From: Plantago major
Lineage: Eukaryota; Streptophyta; Magnoliopsida; Lamiales; Plantaginaceae
Length of the DNA stretch: 64,000 bases
NCBI GenBank assembly: GCA_026545765.1
Contig: CM048840.1
Coordinates: 54,126,580-54,190,579 of the forward strand
Direction: 5' to 3'
Shown: piece by piece, positions 12,101 to 24,819 of the stretch
Layout: each line of letters begins with the position of its first letter
How positions within the stretch are numbered: the stretch's first letter is position 1
Translations under genes and position numbers: made by a program
The notes under the pieces: generated by a model
What the model saw: only the letters and a program-made list of their open reading frames with translations
Told to the model about the DNA's origin: nothing
Databases searched by the model: none

Positions 12101-12499
12101 ATCATGGGGGATAGTGATGGTGATCCCATTGTGGATTAAAAACTAAAGTCCCAAGAAGACTTGGCCTCAAAGGAGTTCTAGCCCTTGGTCACGCCTACCA
12201 ATTTGAGGTCGGCGGAGATTCATCATCTCTATCCGTCTTGGTTTCCAGGGGTTATGGCGGCTGGAAAGATTGACAGCCGGAACTGCGTGGAGTCCAACAA
12301 TGATTGGATGAATCTCCCCGGGCCCATCATTGGCTATGAGGAGACCGTGGTCGAGTATGAGCCCGAGCCTATCAAGAAGGCAGTCAGGTCCGTCTAGAAG
12401 AAAGTGAAAGAGCCTTCCACCATGGGAGACCAGTCCCAAGGATCTGGCGGAGGCCCAAAGTCTACAGGCGACGAGGGGTCCGACACACAAGCCTCTTAG
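9124..12499 (+). pseudogene. Spliced antisense accessory gene (putative gypsy type transposon family), decayed
   Basis: Predicted exons are 9112-10949, 11032-11609 and 11678-12499; the introns (GTAAGTGT…TTGTGCAG; GTGAGTCC…TTATTCAG) keep phase exactly. The N-terminal part (from ATG 9124) is frameshifted around 9280-9480, by a C/A homopolymer, and near 9654. From 9563 to 10949 the frame is open: an acidic Ser/Asp/Glu stretch, a KKKKKNK basic patch, then a conserved region (LAFHVQAFKCGWMLP… LPNDLGTIMCFYIILAL) resembling the plant 'putative gypsy type transposon' domain (Pfam PF04195). Exon 4 encodes an Ala/Lys/Glu coiled coil. In-frame stops at 11388, 11951, 12137, 12179 and 12395 interrupt an otherwise continuous frame to TAG 12497-12499. 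Cellular function of the family is unknown. Confidence 0.75.
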
Positions 12500-12858
12500 T
12501 CCGGGGATATGCCCCGTGTATTTTTGTAAAGTGTTGCTCACTTTTAATTCGGACATATTTGAATTGACTATACCCTCGGTTTGTGAGGGTTTAATTTTGC
12601 CTATTTTTGGAACAAGGCACCTGAAGTCGGTCATCCCCGGATCTGCCCCGTTTGTTGGGTATTAAGTGTAATTTTGCTGATCCATGGGTGACCGGCTCTC
12701 TTTCTAATCGAGAAGTTCTCATATTTAACTCGTTGTTATGCCTATTCTATCTCTTGATTGTTCTTGTGAATGTTTTCTCATCGGACATTGGTAGGAAGGT
12801 TTGGACCCTTTGTTTGCCCGAGACGCTCTGTAGTAATAACTTTTTAAGACAACAAGCT

Positions 12859-13286
12859 AGTGGGTGTCGGACTATGTGGGTCCGAGACTGCACTAGAATA
12901 ATTAAGATAAGTGGGCTCGGACTCTTTGGGTCCTAGGCACTTTTACTTGATAATTTCTTCAAATAATTTTGGAGCTTGTGGATGCAGGACTTTATGGGTC
13001 TCCGGCATTCCTCTCCTGCTAGTGGGTGTCGGACTCTGTGGGTCCGAGACTGCACTAGAATAATTAAGAGAAGTGGGCTCGGACTCTTTGGGTCCGAGGC
13101 ACTTTTACTTGATAAATTCTTCAAATAATTTTGGAGCTTGTGGATGCCGGACTTTATGGGTCTCTGGCATTCCTCTCCTGCTAGTGGGTGTCGGACTTTG
13201 CGGGTCCGAGACTGCACTGGAAATGAAGATAAGTGGGCTCAGACTCTTTGGGTCCGAGGCACTTTTACTTGACAAATTCTTCAAAA
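12859..13286. repeat. Tandem repeat, 162-bp unit, about 2.6 copies
   Basis: Units start at 12859, 13021 and 13183, each with AGTGGGTGTCGGACT. The spacing is exactly 162 bp and the copies are nearly identical; the third stops after about 104 bp. Within each unit a GGACT(C/A)T(G/T)TGGGTCC word appears two or three times, so there is a sub-repeat. It lies between integrase and the antisense gene, the hypervariable 3' region that in Tat elements is known to seed satellite DNA. Confidence 0.88.
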
Positions 13287-13384
13287 TAGTCATTGGGCCG
13301 TAATTGAAACTGTATAATAGCCGATAGTGTGATTACATGATAATCACAAAGATACACGCTACAAGTGAGCCTATTACAAACTTT

Positions 13385-15825
13385 TCAGGGGTAGTATTTA
13401 TGGAGATTCCTAACGTTCAAGGTGCGCTTGAGAGTCTTTCTGTGCAAATCTTCCAACCCATAACTGCCATTGATGCTAGACCTGGTGACCTTATAAGGCC
13501 CTTCCCAGTTCGGCTCAAGTTTTCCTGTAGGCTTTAGTATTTTGGCCTTGCGTAACACAAGGTCTCCCACTTGGATGTCTCTTCCCTTCACATGTTTGTT
13601 ATAAGCTCTTGCCATGGTAGCTTGATAACCTAAGGTTCTAGCTAAGGTCGTGCTTCTCTTGGTTTCCAGCATGTTCAAATCGTAGATTCTCTTGCTGTGG
13701 TTATCTGATGGGACGTATCCTTGGATACGGAATGTATTGACAGCTATTTCGGCGGGGATTACTACTTCCGAGCCATATACCATGTAGAAGGGAGTTTCTT
13801 GTGTTGTTGTTCGTGCTGTGGTGCGATAAGCCCAAAGTACTCCTTCCAGCTAGTCCACCCAATCCTCTTTCTCGTCTCCCAATCATTTTTTAAGGTTATC
13901 GACTATGGTCCGGTTGGTTACTTCTGTTTGGCCATTGGCCTGAGGAGATCTGACAGAAGTGAAACGCTGCTCGATCTTCATTTCTTCGCACCAATCCTTG
14001 AGTTTGTGCCCGGAAAATTGACGTCCATTGTCGGCTATCAAGATCCTGGGCAATCCGAACCTGCAGGATAACCACCATAAGAATTCCATGATCTTATTTT
14101 CTGAGATTGAAGCAGTGGCTTCAGCTTCTACACACTTAGAGAAATATTCTACTGCCACGATTAGAAATTTCTTGGCGCCTGGTCCCAAAGGAAACGGTCC
14201 TACTATGTCGATGCCCCATTGGTCGAAAGGACAAGGAATAGTGGACGGGATCATGGGAATAGTCGGTTGATGAGGGATTCTTGCAAATTTTTGGCATTCG
14301 GGGCAGGGTCTTGAAAATTTGCTGGCCTCCTTTTGCATTCTTGGCGAGTAGTAGCCATTTCTTTGAATCTTTTGTGCCAGGGCTCTTCCTCCGGAATGGT
14401 TTCCACAGCTTCCTAAGTGGATTTCCTTCATTAGCATACTGGCTTCAGATGGATCTAGACAACGTAGGTGAGTTCTATCGTAGGACTTTCGATAAAGGTC
14501 TATCCGAGAGAGGAAGTAGCGTTGCGCTCTGCGTTGAACTCTTCTTGATTCGGTTGGATCCAAGGGTAGGACACCGTCCTGCAGATAGTGCATGATGTCG
14601 CTCATCCAGTTGTTGGATCTAGTTATGATGCTTATGTTCACCATTTCATTTGCAACGGTGATGGCGGATTCATTGGTCATCATTAGGACCATGTACGGGT
14701 GTCAACTACTTCAGAGGCGGTGGCCCATTTTGATAGCCCATCGGCTATCATATTTTTTGTTCGACTGATTTTGACAAAAGAGAATAGGTCAAATGCCTTT
14801 TGAAATTCTTTCACCACCTTCAAGTATTGCATCATTTAGGCGCTCTTGGTTGTGAATTTGCCCGAGTACTGTTATGTGACCAGTTGGGAATCTAAGTAGG
14901 CTCGGACTTTCCTGGCCATGACTGACTTGGCCATTCTCATCCCTGCTATCAAGGCTTCATATTCGGCCTCATTGTTTGTGACGGGGAAAGTCAGTCGTAT
15001 GGCGTACTCCATCTGTGCTCTTTCAGGACTGATGAGCAAGAGTCCAGTACCTCCAGCATGAGAGGACGATGACCCGTCCACATAAAGTTCACAGATGTCC
15101 CACTTCTCTAGACTAAGTTCCTTTGGGTGAAGGTAACTTGTTGGGTCGGTTTATGTTTTAGGGCGGACACGGGCGGATCTCCTTTAGGTGGGGGTGGTAA
15201 GCTAAGGGCTTGTCTTTCTGCCACAGGATCGGTCTCTTGGTTCTTTCTGATCCCTGAGTCGATTATTTCTGTCGTAAATGTCAATACTTGGCTTGATGTG
15301 AAGTTGGTTGTCTGGGGCTTGGTTAAGACACGATCTGGTATATTTTCTTGTGCCTACAGCTCCGTGTTTCCTGGTTATTCAGCTAAGAAGTTGGCCAGGA
15401 CTTGGGCTTTCTTAGCGGATGGGGCCTGGTACTCGATCGTGTGATCTCCCATTTCTATCGTCCACTTGGCCAATCTCCCTGATTTGGACGCGTCCCCTAA
15501 GACCTTCTTCAGCGGCTTATTGGTGAGAACAACTATCCTGTGTGATCGGAAGTACGGCTTGAGCTTCCTCGAGGCTTCCACCAGGTAATAGGCGTACTTC
15601 TCGATTTCCTTGTAATTTTTCTCCGCTGTTCCTAGTACCTTGCTTAGGTAGCATACTGGGAGGTGCTCGTTCTTCTGTATATGTACTAGGACGGAGTTCA
15701 CCACTTCTAGGGTGATGGCGAGATAAATGTACAATGGCTCCCCCTCTTCAGATTTGGAAAGAAGCGGTGGGGAGGATAGATAATTCAGGTTCTCGAAGGC
15801 TTCTTTGCATTTGGTGTTCCATTCA
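13385..15825 (-). pseudogene. Tat-lineage pol fragment: RNase H, second RNase H, integrase
   Basis: Read from 15825 down. RNase H (15810-15375) begins HFEWN at the deletion edge, with LPVCYLSKVL and IVVLTN blocks and an ending ANFLAE. A second, archaeal-type RNase H lies at 15081-14872 (MDGSSS, EAEYEALI). Integrase (14692-13883) has the HHCC-type zinc finger (H-x-CPECQ), then WGIDIVGPF, ADNGRQF and NGQTEV holding the D, D and E of the catalytic triad. The C-terminal part (13783-13385) includes VGDLVLRK and WEGPYKV. Frames are broken between these blocks (near 13785-13880, 14700-14870 and 15085-15370). RT is absent. Known role: replication and integration; not functional here. Confidence 0.88.
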
Positions 15826-16225
15826 AAATGCTCTCCTATTTATAGTGTAACGCTCTGGGGGACACACCTCTGACTCATCGGAAGTTGGTCGGCTTGGCGA
15901 GATGGTGACACGTGGTCTCGGAGATAGGTGGCGCGTTTAGTTCACGCTGATACTCAGGATGTGGTCAGAGGTAGCCCGCCAGGACGCTCCAGCCAGACAT
16001 GTAGGAGGGACGGCCCAATTACATTATCTTCATAGGTCAAAGTCCAGTTCCCCTGATCACAGATAAGTCCGTGGTTGAGAGATGCAGGAGTCGGACCGGC
16101 CCACATCTTCAATCCGGCAATCTGGTCAGATAGATGGAAGGCGAGTCCTTTGGTGACGGACCACGGGAGCTCTAGGCGAACTCATTCAGGACGTATGTCT
16201 AGATCGTAGACTCATGTATATATCA
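15826..16225 (-). repeat. 5' LTR of Tat-lineage element, truncated
   Basis: Aligns with 7245-7666. The outer end (TGATATATACA on the minus strand) is intact and followed by GTCAC. The inner end breaks off within CAAAATGCTCTCCTATT, fused to the RNase H codons for HFEWN. Both LTR and RNase H carry AAATG at the junction, so the deletion may have used short homology. Confidence 0.85.
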
Positions 16226-16230
16226 GTCAC
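16226..16230. repeat. Target site duplication GTCAC, right copy
   Basis: Matches the left copy at 6881-6885 and directly follows the LTR end ATATATCA. Confidence 0.85.
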
Positions 16231-17605
<1,375 letters not shown>

Positions 17606-20600
17606 TCAAGAACTTGTTCTTCTATCAATAGAAACCTCAACCAGACTTTCAGAAGCTGCTTTTGCTGGTGGAGGCACATCCACAAGCATGCTTGGAGGAG
17701 CAAAATACATGTGCAGTGACATCATGCACACAAAGATTCCCAGAAATAGCTGCATAATGACGGATAGTAAAACGTCCATCTCGACGTTAGGCAAATAATG
17801 ACAAAGAAAGAGTAGGAGAAGTTACCTGTAGGGTTGGCTTGAACTCGAAAAGGAAAACTGATAATATCATGGTCAGTAGCATAGCCATGGACGTTGAATA
17901 TACCTAATAGATAGCAAATTCAAATTAATATTATCATTTACTTCTATATGTTAACTCTACACATAATCAGTATTGAAGATATAATGCTGCTTTTTTGGCA
18001 TGGTGACACAGTATCACTGCCTTGAAGCAGCAAAATCAGAAAGTGATACATCTTCAGTAACAGTTCTGTTAAATAGTTAACCAAGTTCACTGAAAATTTC
18101 ATGTGTATCAAAATTTTCTGTGGAATACATTAAAATGCATTCATTCGGCATCGTGCAACCATCACGCTTAAAAGGAAACACACTGCATAAAGTACGCTTT
18201 GATGTATTCCAGAGTGCTTTTATCCGAGATGGAAAAGGCACTGCATAAATTGCATAGATGATGTAGCCCAATTGGCCCGTTTATTTTCAGAAGTCTAATA
18301 ACACCATGAGAAAAAAGGATTATATCCTTGGAAAATTTATTCTTGACCCTGGCATTTAGTTCAAAGAAATCAAACATCAATCTGGATTAAAACATGAGAA
18401 CTCGTAGCCCATCTCAGTCATTAGACGAAAAGTTCTTCGTATGAGTATCAAGTAGCACTGTAAGAGATACCTTTACAATATTGTCTGCATACTTCATTAA
18501 CCAAGATACCAGCAGCCCAGTTGACCCCAGGTTGAAAACTACCATCCAAGTTGTTATAGTGTATCCATTGAAAAGACGCTGCCACCATGGACCCTTCTCA
18601 AACCCACTTCAAATCCAAATCAGTCTTGCCATGTTGAATATTGCACCAAATCTGAGAGTAACATTACACATTACTAATATAAAGTGTGCTTTGTAGGTTT
18701 CTAATTTAAGTCAATATCATGGGCCCATTAACCAATCTTTGTCTATGACTGGTTTGATCTCATAAACCTCCACTTTAGTTTAAAAAATGACACTTGCCCA
18801 TTGCAATGGAAGGGGTGAATGAGCTAAAATAAAAGCCGGGCACTCTAGAGTGTTGGTTTTACATTTTTTGTATTTTATGGTTTTTTAAAGTAATCTCAGT
18901 AACACAATAAACAAAACAAAGGATAGTACACATAAAGTGTATTATCACATATCAGAACAAATTACAAATAACAGACATAAAGAGAGTTCTAATTCTGCAA
19001 AGGGTAAATGTCAAAATGTGTCACGGAGATGCCTTGGTTTTACATGCATTTCTCTCTTTGATCACAAATCTAATTAAACCAGGCAAATAAAAAAATTAAA
19101 AGCACGTGTAATTACCCGCTAGGGAGGTTTTAGAAAGGAAGATCCCTAATGTTGCCAAACTAGAGGAATTTTATTGTTAATAGGTCAATCTAAATTATTT
19201 TTCTTGGTTTTCTGAAACATAGAATCAACTGTACATAAAATATGGCATTTTATGCAGGTGAACATTCAGTAACCAATTGAGCTAAAACATAAGGTACTAG
19301 ATGAAGAAAGAAACTCACGTATATAGTTGGATATTCTGCCAGTATAAGCTGTCATTGTTCTTCTTCATCAAAAATTCAGTGTATACACCAGCAAGTGCAG
19401 ATAGACATGCAGATAATACACCTAGCATATATCCTTGAATTGGTGAAGAGAAGAGCGAGTCACAAGAAGCTTCTCCACAACCTTTCACCTTAGTGGACAT
19501 ATGATAAATGGAACTTATTAAGAATCGGAGTTCCACATATATATACACAGAAGAATAATAAAACATATAGGGTTCATCGGCTTTCGATGCAGCGATGCCA
19601 ATTAGGCATAATATATGTGCTGGCAGGTCAACAACTGAATATGTTCTATGTCAATGTAAAACACATCAAGGCAAGCAAAGTTGCACAAGCTATTTCATTA
19701 ATTACTGGTGAATCACAAGAGACAAACTGTGGACATGACAGAATTCTTAACCATATATGTAATACTAAATTTGTGTAGCTGCTAAAATACATTTATTGGA
19801 GCACAGGACAATTTAAAACCCAACATGTAAGAAGGTTCCAAATTGAACATGATATACAAAAAGTGGATAACATGGTATTTTATAAGCTAGTTACTCTGAT
19901 ATTTTCACTTGATTACATTCAAATGACTTTGATACATGTTGCCAAACATATGTGAAGACATCACTAGGGTAGCTTACCTGGCTTGTTGTGGTTCCAATAG
20001 CTAATAGAATAACGGCCATCCATTGCAACGTAGAAAGCTTCCTCTTCAAGAACAGCCTAACAGGAAAGAAACATATATCTCCTAGTTGTAGAACATTAAG
20101 AATTACAATTAAGTGTACCACATAATGCAAAAAATGAAATATAGCTCCAGTTCTTAGTGTTCTAGGTACAGTTATCAATCAAGCAACAATAGAAATTGTG
20201 AAGCACCTGAAAAGTATTCCAGTTGTAACAATCTTCAAATTTCCCATTATCTGATAGGTGGAGGTATCGACATATGTTAATGTAGCAAACTGCACGTTGT
20301 TGTGTACAAGGTATATGATTGATGGGATTGGGTACAAACGGACACTTTTCCATTCAGTTGTCATTTTAGGAGGAGGTGACCTCTTGCACTCTTTCCACAG
20401 CAGCAAACAAGATACAATAAGCTGCACCAAGTTGAAAATTGTCAACTAGCAAAAAACATTACATGTAACCCAATACATAGAAGAAAACAGGAAGCTCTTG
20501 TTTCTATCTACCCACAAAATATTTATGGTGCCAAATAATAAGCACATCAAGTAATCCACATGAATGGTTTTTTGATTACAAAACATAGTAATGTTCCCCA

Positions 20601-21186
20601 CTTCAATGGTTCCAAATCACAAAATACATCGAAAGAGGTTATACAATCCTTCAATTACAAAACCTTATCCCAACGAATTTGGTTATGCTAATGAGCCAAA
20701 CAAAAAATCACATAGAATTGCGAACAAAGGTCAGTATCCTGGACACGTCTCTCTCGCATCACAAGATTTTTCCAAAATTTTGAGCCTTGGTATATAATGC
20801 AAGTATATATATACAACTTCCAACAAAATGTCGAAATCCTCTTCAGCTTCTCTCGTGGTCCCCTTTGAGAAGGCTGAAGTTCCTCGATTCTACTCTAGAA
20901 ACTAGTGTATGCATACATAGTAAACCAGTTTAGTGAGTTGAAATATTAAGCAGATCTGCAAGTAGCATAACTACAGATTGGATTGAGAAAACTCAATTCC
21001 AATTGAATCTTTCGTACACAAAAATTCAATTCGTGTCAACGTTTTGTCTGATTATCTGTCCAAACACCCAGCTAAGTAATCTAAAAGACCGAGCATAAAG
21101 ATTCAAGGTTTATAATTGAATTAATTGAGTTTAATAATAAGATGAGTAAAGCATAACTTCATTCATTAGACTTCCAGAAACAGAAT

Positions 21187-21217
<31 letters not shown>

Positions 21218-21487
21218 TTAGAAATTGAAAAGAAGTGCTTTAGAACCTTGAAAACTTCAGCTAGAAAAGGGACAGTGGCGTAGTCGTAGTTGTACGTCCC
21301 ATTACTCTGTGATAATGTAGTCAATATCCCCTGACAAAAAAAAAAAAACCAATTAAAGCTGAAGGAAGGAAGACTGTAACTGTAATGTAGTAGATCAACA
21401 TTGAAAATGAAAGATTGAAAGAGAAAAGAAACAAACCTGAGAGCTAGTGAGGATGGTGAGGACTGAAGCGACGACGTACCACTGCAT
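17606..21487 (-). CDS. CMP-sialic acid transporter-like nucleotide-sugar transporter; in-frame stop in exon 6
   Basis: Eight exons, all with GT-AG borders and matching phases: 21487-21437, 21330-21247, 20421-20207, 20056-19978, 19488-19319, 18651-18471, 17903-17826, 17749-17606. The start MQWYVV and the blocks DYATVPFLAEVFK, HNNVQFATLTYVDTSTYQI, MGNLKIVTTGILFR, VKGCGEASCDSLF and NLGSTGLLVSWLMKYADNI match the plant CMP-sialic-acid transporter/UDP-galactose transporter family (drug/metabolite transporter fold, about ten membrane helices, Golgi). Length without the lesion is about 333 residues, close to the family's 340. In exon 6 the frame reads LIWI-stop-SGFEKG: TGA at 18611-18609, with about two codons fewer than relatives. 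The frame is otherwise kept, so this is either a young pseudogene, a sequencing error or a read-through case. The substrate is inferred from family only. Confidence 0.85.
18609..18611 (-). other. In-frame TGA in exon 6 of the transporter gene
   Basis: Exon 6 is fixed by both splice sites and by phase with exons 5 and 7. Its fourteenth complete codon after the junction is TGA. Relatives have an acidic/aromatic stretch here; this copy is about 6 bp shorter. The truncated product would lose roughly the last 130 residues, including several helices. Confidence 0.75.
21191..21217. repeat. (AAG)n microsatellite
   Basis: About nine AAG/GAA units within intron 1-2 DNA of the transporter gene, between exons 2 and 3. 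Confidence 0.8.
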
Positions 21488-23299
21488 TGCTCAATTTGTT
21501 TTCTTCTTCTTCTTCAGATGATCTTACAAGTGACAGATAGACTTGTCTTTGCAAATTGCAATTGCAATCGAAAGAGAAGAAAAAGAAATCGGCGAAGAGG
21601 AAGAAGAAAATCGGGGAAGAAGAAAATGATGGCAAAAATTTCGGATTAGGGGCATAAAAAACCCTTCAAATTTTTTTTTTTAAAGTACCCACCGAACCGG
21701 CAGTTCACCGGTTCCCGAGTCACCGGTTGGACCCTTTTTTTGGAAATTCGTCGGTTTCTCGCCCAGCGGTTTTTGGGCGGCTTAATAGCCCCTTTTGGAC
21801 CGCTGGGCACCGAATTAGCGGCCGGACTGGCCGGTCAGACCCGGTTTTGTTGAAGCATATTTTTTCTTCTGGAAACCAGCTTTCACCACCTTTAAGCAAA
21901 CCAATTTACGAACTTACCAATTTGTAGCATAAACATCAAGAAGAAAGTACACAATCCCCAATTACAGTCGGATAAGTATATCATGGTTTTCATGGTTCTT
22001 TGAGCCAAGTTCTCTCCGGTTCAGATCCAGATCCAGCCTTCTCCGAATCCAGAACAAAGTATATCTTCATGAAGCTTAAAGGAAGATAGAAAATTTGATA
22101 TGGATTGTTTCATCCATTAAATTTGTTCAAGGGAGTTGAGTTGGAAGATTGATTTGGGTGAAAATACATAGGAGAGAGTAAAAGAAGAGAGAGAGTTCTT
22201 ATATTTTGAAGTAAATGGCAGGAGGTAAACGGAAGATAAAAGTCTCGGTATGTCTCACGCGCTTGTCTAGTGAGAGTGGGTTTTATTGTTAGTTCAGAGA
22301 TATTTGTACTGTGATTGATGAAATTGAGGGAAAATCGGGAGTTCCCCACGCGCCATAAGTTTGGTTATATTAATAATAATAACTAGAAACTATGTCACAC
22401 GCATAAGCGTATTTTGGTCTTGCTCTATTGTTTGCTAAGTTACATTTGTATTAGTATAATTCTACAGATACTCAAATCAAATATCTTCTTCTCAAAATTA
22501 TCAACTATGGCTCAAGGCCTTTTCATTCTACTTAAAATGGTCATCGGTTCAACACCTTTCTTTTCTCAGATAAAAACTACAATTCACATAAATCTAAGGC
22601 TTAACAGAAACCTGAAATGGGGTTGAGCTCAAAGAAGAATCTCCACTTTCACCAAGAAATTGTCCCTCCATTTTCCATTTGGGGACACTACCGATGTTGC
22701 TACTATTCGGGGAGCTGTAATCATTAGCTTCACTTCGGAGTAACATATCGAATCCAACTTCATTCGGCGATTGGTGAACCATGTTCTCTTTTCCATCAAT
22801 TTCATTTGACCTAATTGATAAGGTGTAGAGAGAGATGGAAATTACCGTTCACTTGTGAGCGGGAAGTCTTCCTATGCTGAAACAACTCCTCCATTATTGT
22901 TGTTAACAGAGGAATTCAGTCAGATCTACAAAATGAATTTCGATAGAGAAGCTAAATTGATCGATAACAACTACCGAAAAATTCTAATTGATGAGTTGCG
23001 TGCTTGATTAGTTATCCAGCGGCATTCGATTTATTGGTCTGAGATAGTGAACGAAGTTGAATAAACAATTAACTGGAAAAGAATTCAAGATCCAAGAATA
23101 GTAGTTTCATTATATAATTTAATTGAACATTTTACATTTACGGTTTAAGATTAAATCGGAGTTAAAGTTGAAAAATGTTAACTGCTAAAAGTCAAAATGT
23201 GAAATTTGTTTTCATACAGAGGGAATATTTGGGATCAAAGCTCAAAAATCAATATATTTATGTACCAACAGCTCAACAAAATTAAATTTCATATTCATA
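21488..23299. other. Promoter side of the transporter gene and intergenic DNA
   Basis: The 150 bp above the start codon is GA/CT-rich, as in plant 5' UTRs (minus strand). Positions 21690-21850 are rich in ACCGGTT/AACCGG words, a pattern seen in some transposon ends, but I could not find paired termini. A short minus-strand ORF at 22782-22594 (MVHQSPNEVGFDMLL…) looks coding-like in composition yet matches nothing I know. Confidence 0.4.
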
Positions 23300-23440
23300 T
23301 CAAACACAGAGCAAAGTTGAAGTATGGATAATAGTCTCTTCAAAATCCTTACAAACAGGACATAATGGATCAACAGGGGTATTATTTTTAATCAAATTAG
23401 CAACCACAAGAAGACTACAAGGACATAAATTATAAAGGGC
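23300..23440 (-). pseudogene. LINE fragment: RT-associated zinc-binding region
   Basis: The minus strand encodes VDPLCPVCKDFEETIIH followed by LLC, the CPxC…E(E/T)xxH…C pattern of the zinc-binding domain that follows reverse transcriptase in plant LINEs. Only about 45 codons remain, ending in a T-rich tract and GAA repeats at 23446-23475. It is a dead fragment. Confidence 0.6.
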
Positions 23441-23773
23441 TAGTTTTTTTTTTTTTTTAGAAGAAGAAGAAGATAAGATTGTATTAATTGAAATAAGCAC
23501 AAGAAGTGCCATGATTACATTCACAGATTGGTGTTAGAACAACTGTTAGTGTCCCAAACTGTATCTAAGTTAACTTTATGTACTCATTCTCCAACTGTTA
23601 GCCCATATGACCCTATATCACCATTATCCGAGACCTGGAAATAACACTTCTCCGGTGAGAGGGTGAGACCACCGGGGGTAAGACCGGGTCTAACAAACCC
23701 ATTTCTCCCTTGAACTTTGCTCCAACAAATCTTCTGTTAACGCCCGACTTTCGCATTTCACCTGTTTCTCTAC

Positions 23774-24625
23774 TGTTAGAACGTAGGATCCCAGATTGGT
23801 ACTTGGAACAAGTTCAATAGACAATGTTGCCGACAATGTTGTTCAACAATGTCTTCAACACAGTAAACAAAAGGCAGCAGATGAATATGAATGAAACTTC
23901 TATTACCAAGCCAACATATATAAATATGTTGGCCACGCCTTTAGGCAAAATATCTACTGACAGGAAAAGTAGATCTAATCAACTAGGTTTAATACAATCA
24001 CAGATGATTGATTAAACAACCAAAACTAGCCCTAGAAGAACTAACAGTAAAAGCTATTCTAGGTCGATGTTTGAAAGAGTTATTCCAACAATGAATACTC
24101 TTAGACAAACTCTAAAGCTAGCAGAAAACAAGAAGCCTAAACTCTTTAATAAAATCTTGATTGATCACCAAGAAAGGCCTCTCAGTTGCTCGGCTGAATC
24201 CTTGTATATATACTTGAGATATCGACAGCTTCCATCCAAGTCGAAAGGCAATAGGATCTCAGCAAAGGCAATTTTCTTTGTCTTGTTTTCTTCAATATAC
24301 GCATAGAAGGAATTTTTCCATATTTTGATTCTTCATAAAATATATTCCTTCTTGCTTTCACCACAAGTTGTTCTTTTTCCTTAAATCGTCTCTTGTTCGA
24401 TTTGTAAATACTTCCAGTCCAAGTTTCCTGTCCAATGTGCTTTGTTCTTGATGTTGACTGCAATGTTATATCTTAATTGTTATGCCAGCATTGAATTCTA
24501 TCCTGTCATAATGTTATACAACATTGGTAGTCCTGCAGCTTCACAAACAACAACAACAAACACAAACTTGGAACTGATTATTGAAAGACAAGATTATCAA
24601 AACACAAGTGCATACTACACTTTCA
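23774..24625 (-). repeat. 3' LTR of copia element A (852 bp)
   Basis: Plus-strand ends TGTTAGAACG…CACTTTCA, giving TGAAAGTG…CGTTCTAACA on the element's strand. Nearly identical to 32984-33839. A purine tract follows on the interior side (GATTAAGGGAGAGAT, minus strand, 24626-24640). Confidence 0.92.
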
Positions 24626-24819
24626 ATCTCTCCCTTAATCTTAGTCTTTCTTCACAAAACAAAACAAGAGGTTAGTAGAAACATAACTAAGAACAACTTA
24701 GGAGCTAATCTCCCCCTTAATCAGACAGCTAAGATATGTTCTAGAGTATTTCAAATATTACAGACCCAAAATGAATAGAAATTGTTCAGTACTGAAATAA
24801 ATTTAAAAATTTCAAGTAT

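Larger units (their letters stand above)
6886..16225 (-). mobile_element. Tat-lineage Ty3/gypsy element with internal deletion
   Basis: Bounded by GTCAC duplications. Read on the minus strand: truncated 5' LTR (16225-15826), then directly RNase H, a second RNase H and integrase (15825-13385), a 162-bp tandem repeat (12859-13286), an antisense spliced gene (plus strand, about 8780-12500), a polypurine tract (7667-7682) and a full 3' LTR (7666-6886). A second RNase H, a repeat-bearing 3' region and an antisense extra ORF are known traits of the Tat lineage (Ogre/Retand/Grande). The rest of the 5' LTR, the PBS, gag, PR and RT are gone at one junction near 15826. LTR parts differ at about 24 of 380 compared sites. 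Confidence 0.88.

Noticed and set aside
12859..13286. CRISPR-like array
   Set aside because: The units are 162 bp, contiguous and without unique spacers; the setting is a plant retrotransposon.
12933..13303. ORFs on both strands in the 162-bp repeat
   Set aside because: They exist because the repeat unit is a multiple of three (162 = 54 codons), so a frame open in one unit stays open; no protein similarity is apparent.
21660..21860. ACCGGTT-rich segment as a transposon terminus
   Set aside because: No paired terminus or duplication could be found on the other side, so I did not call an element.
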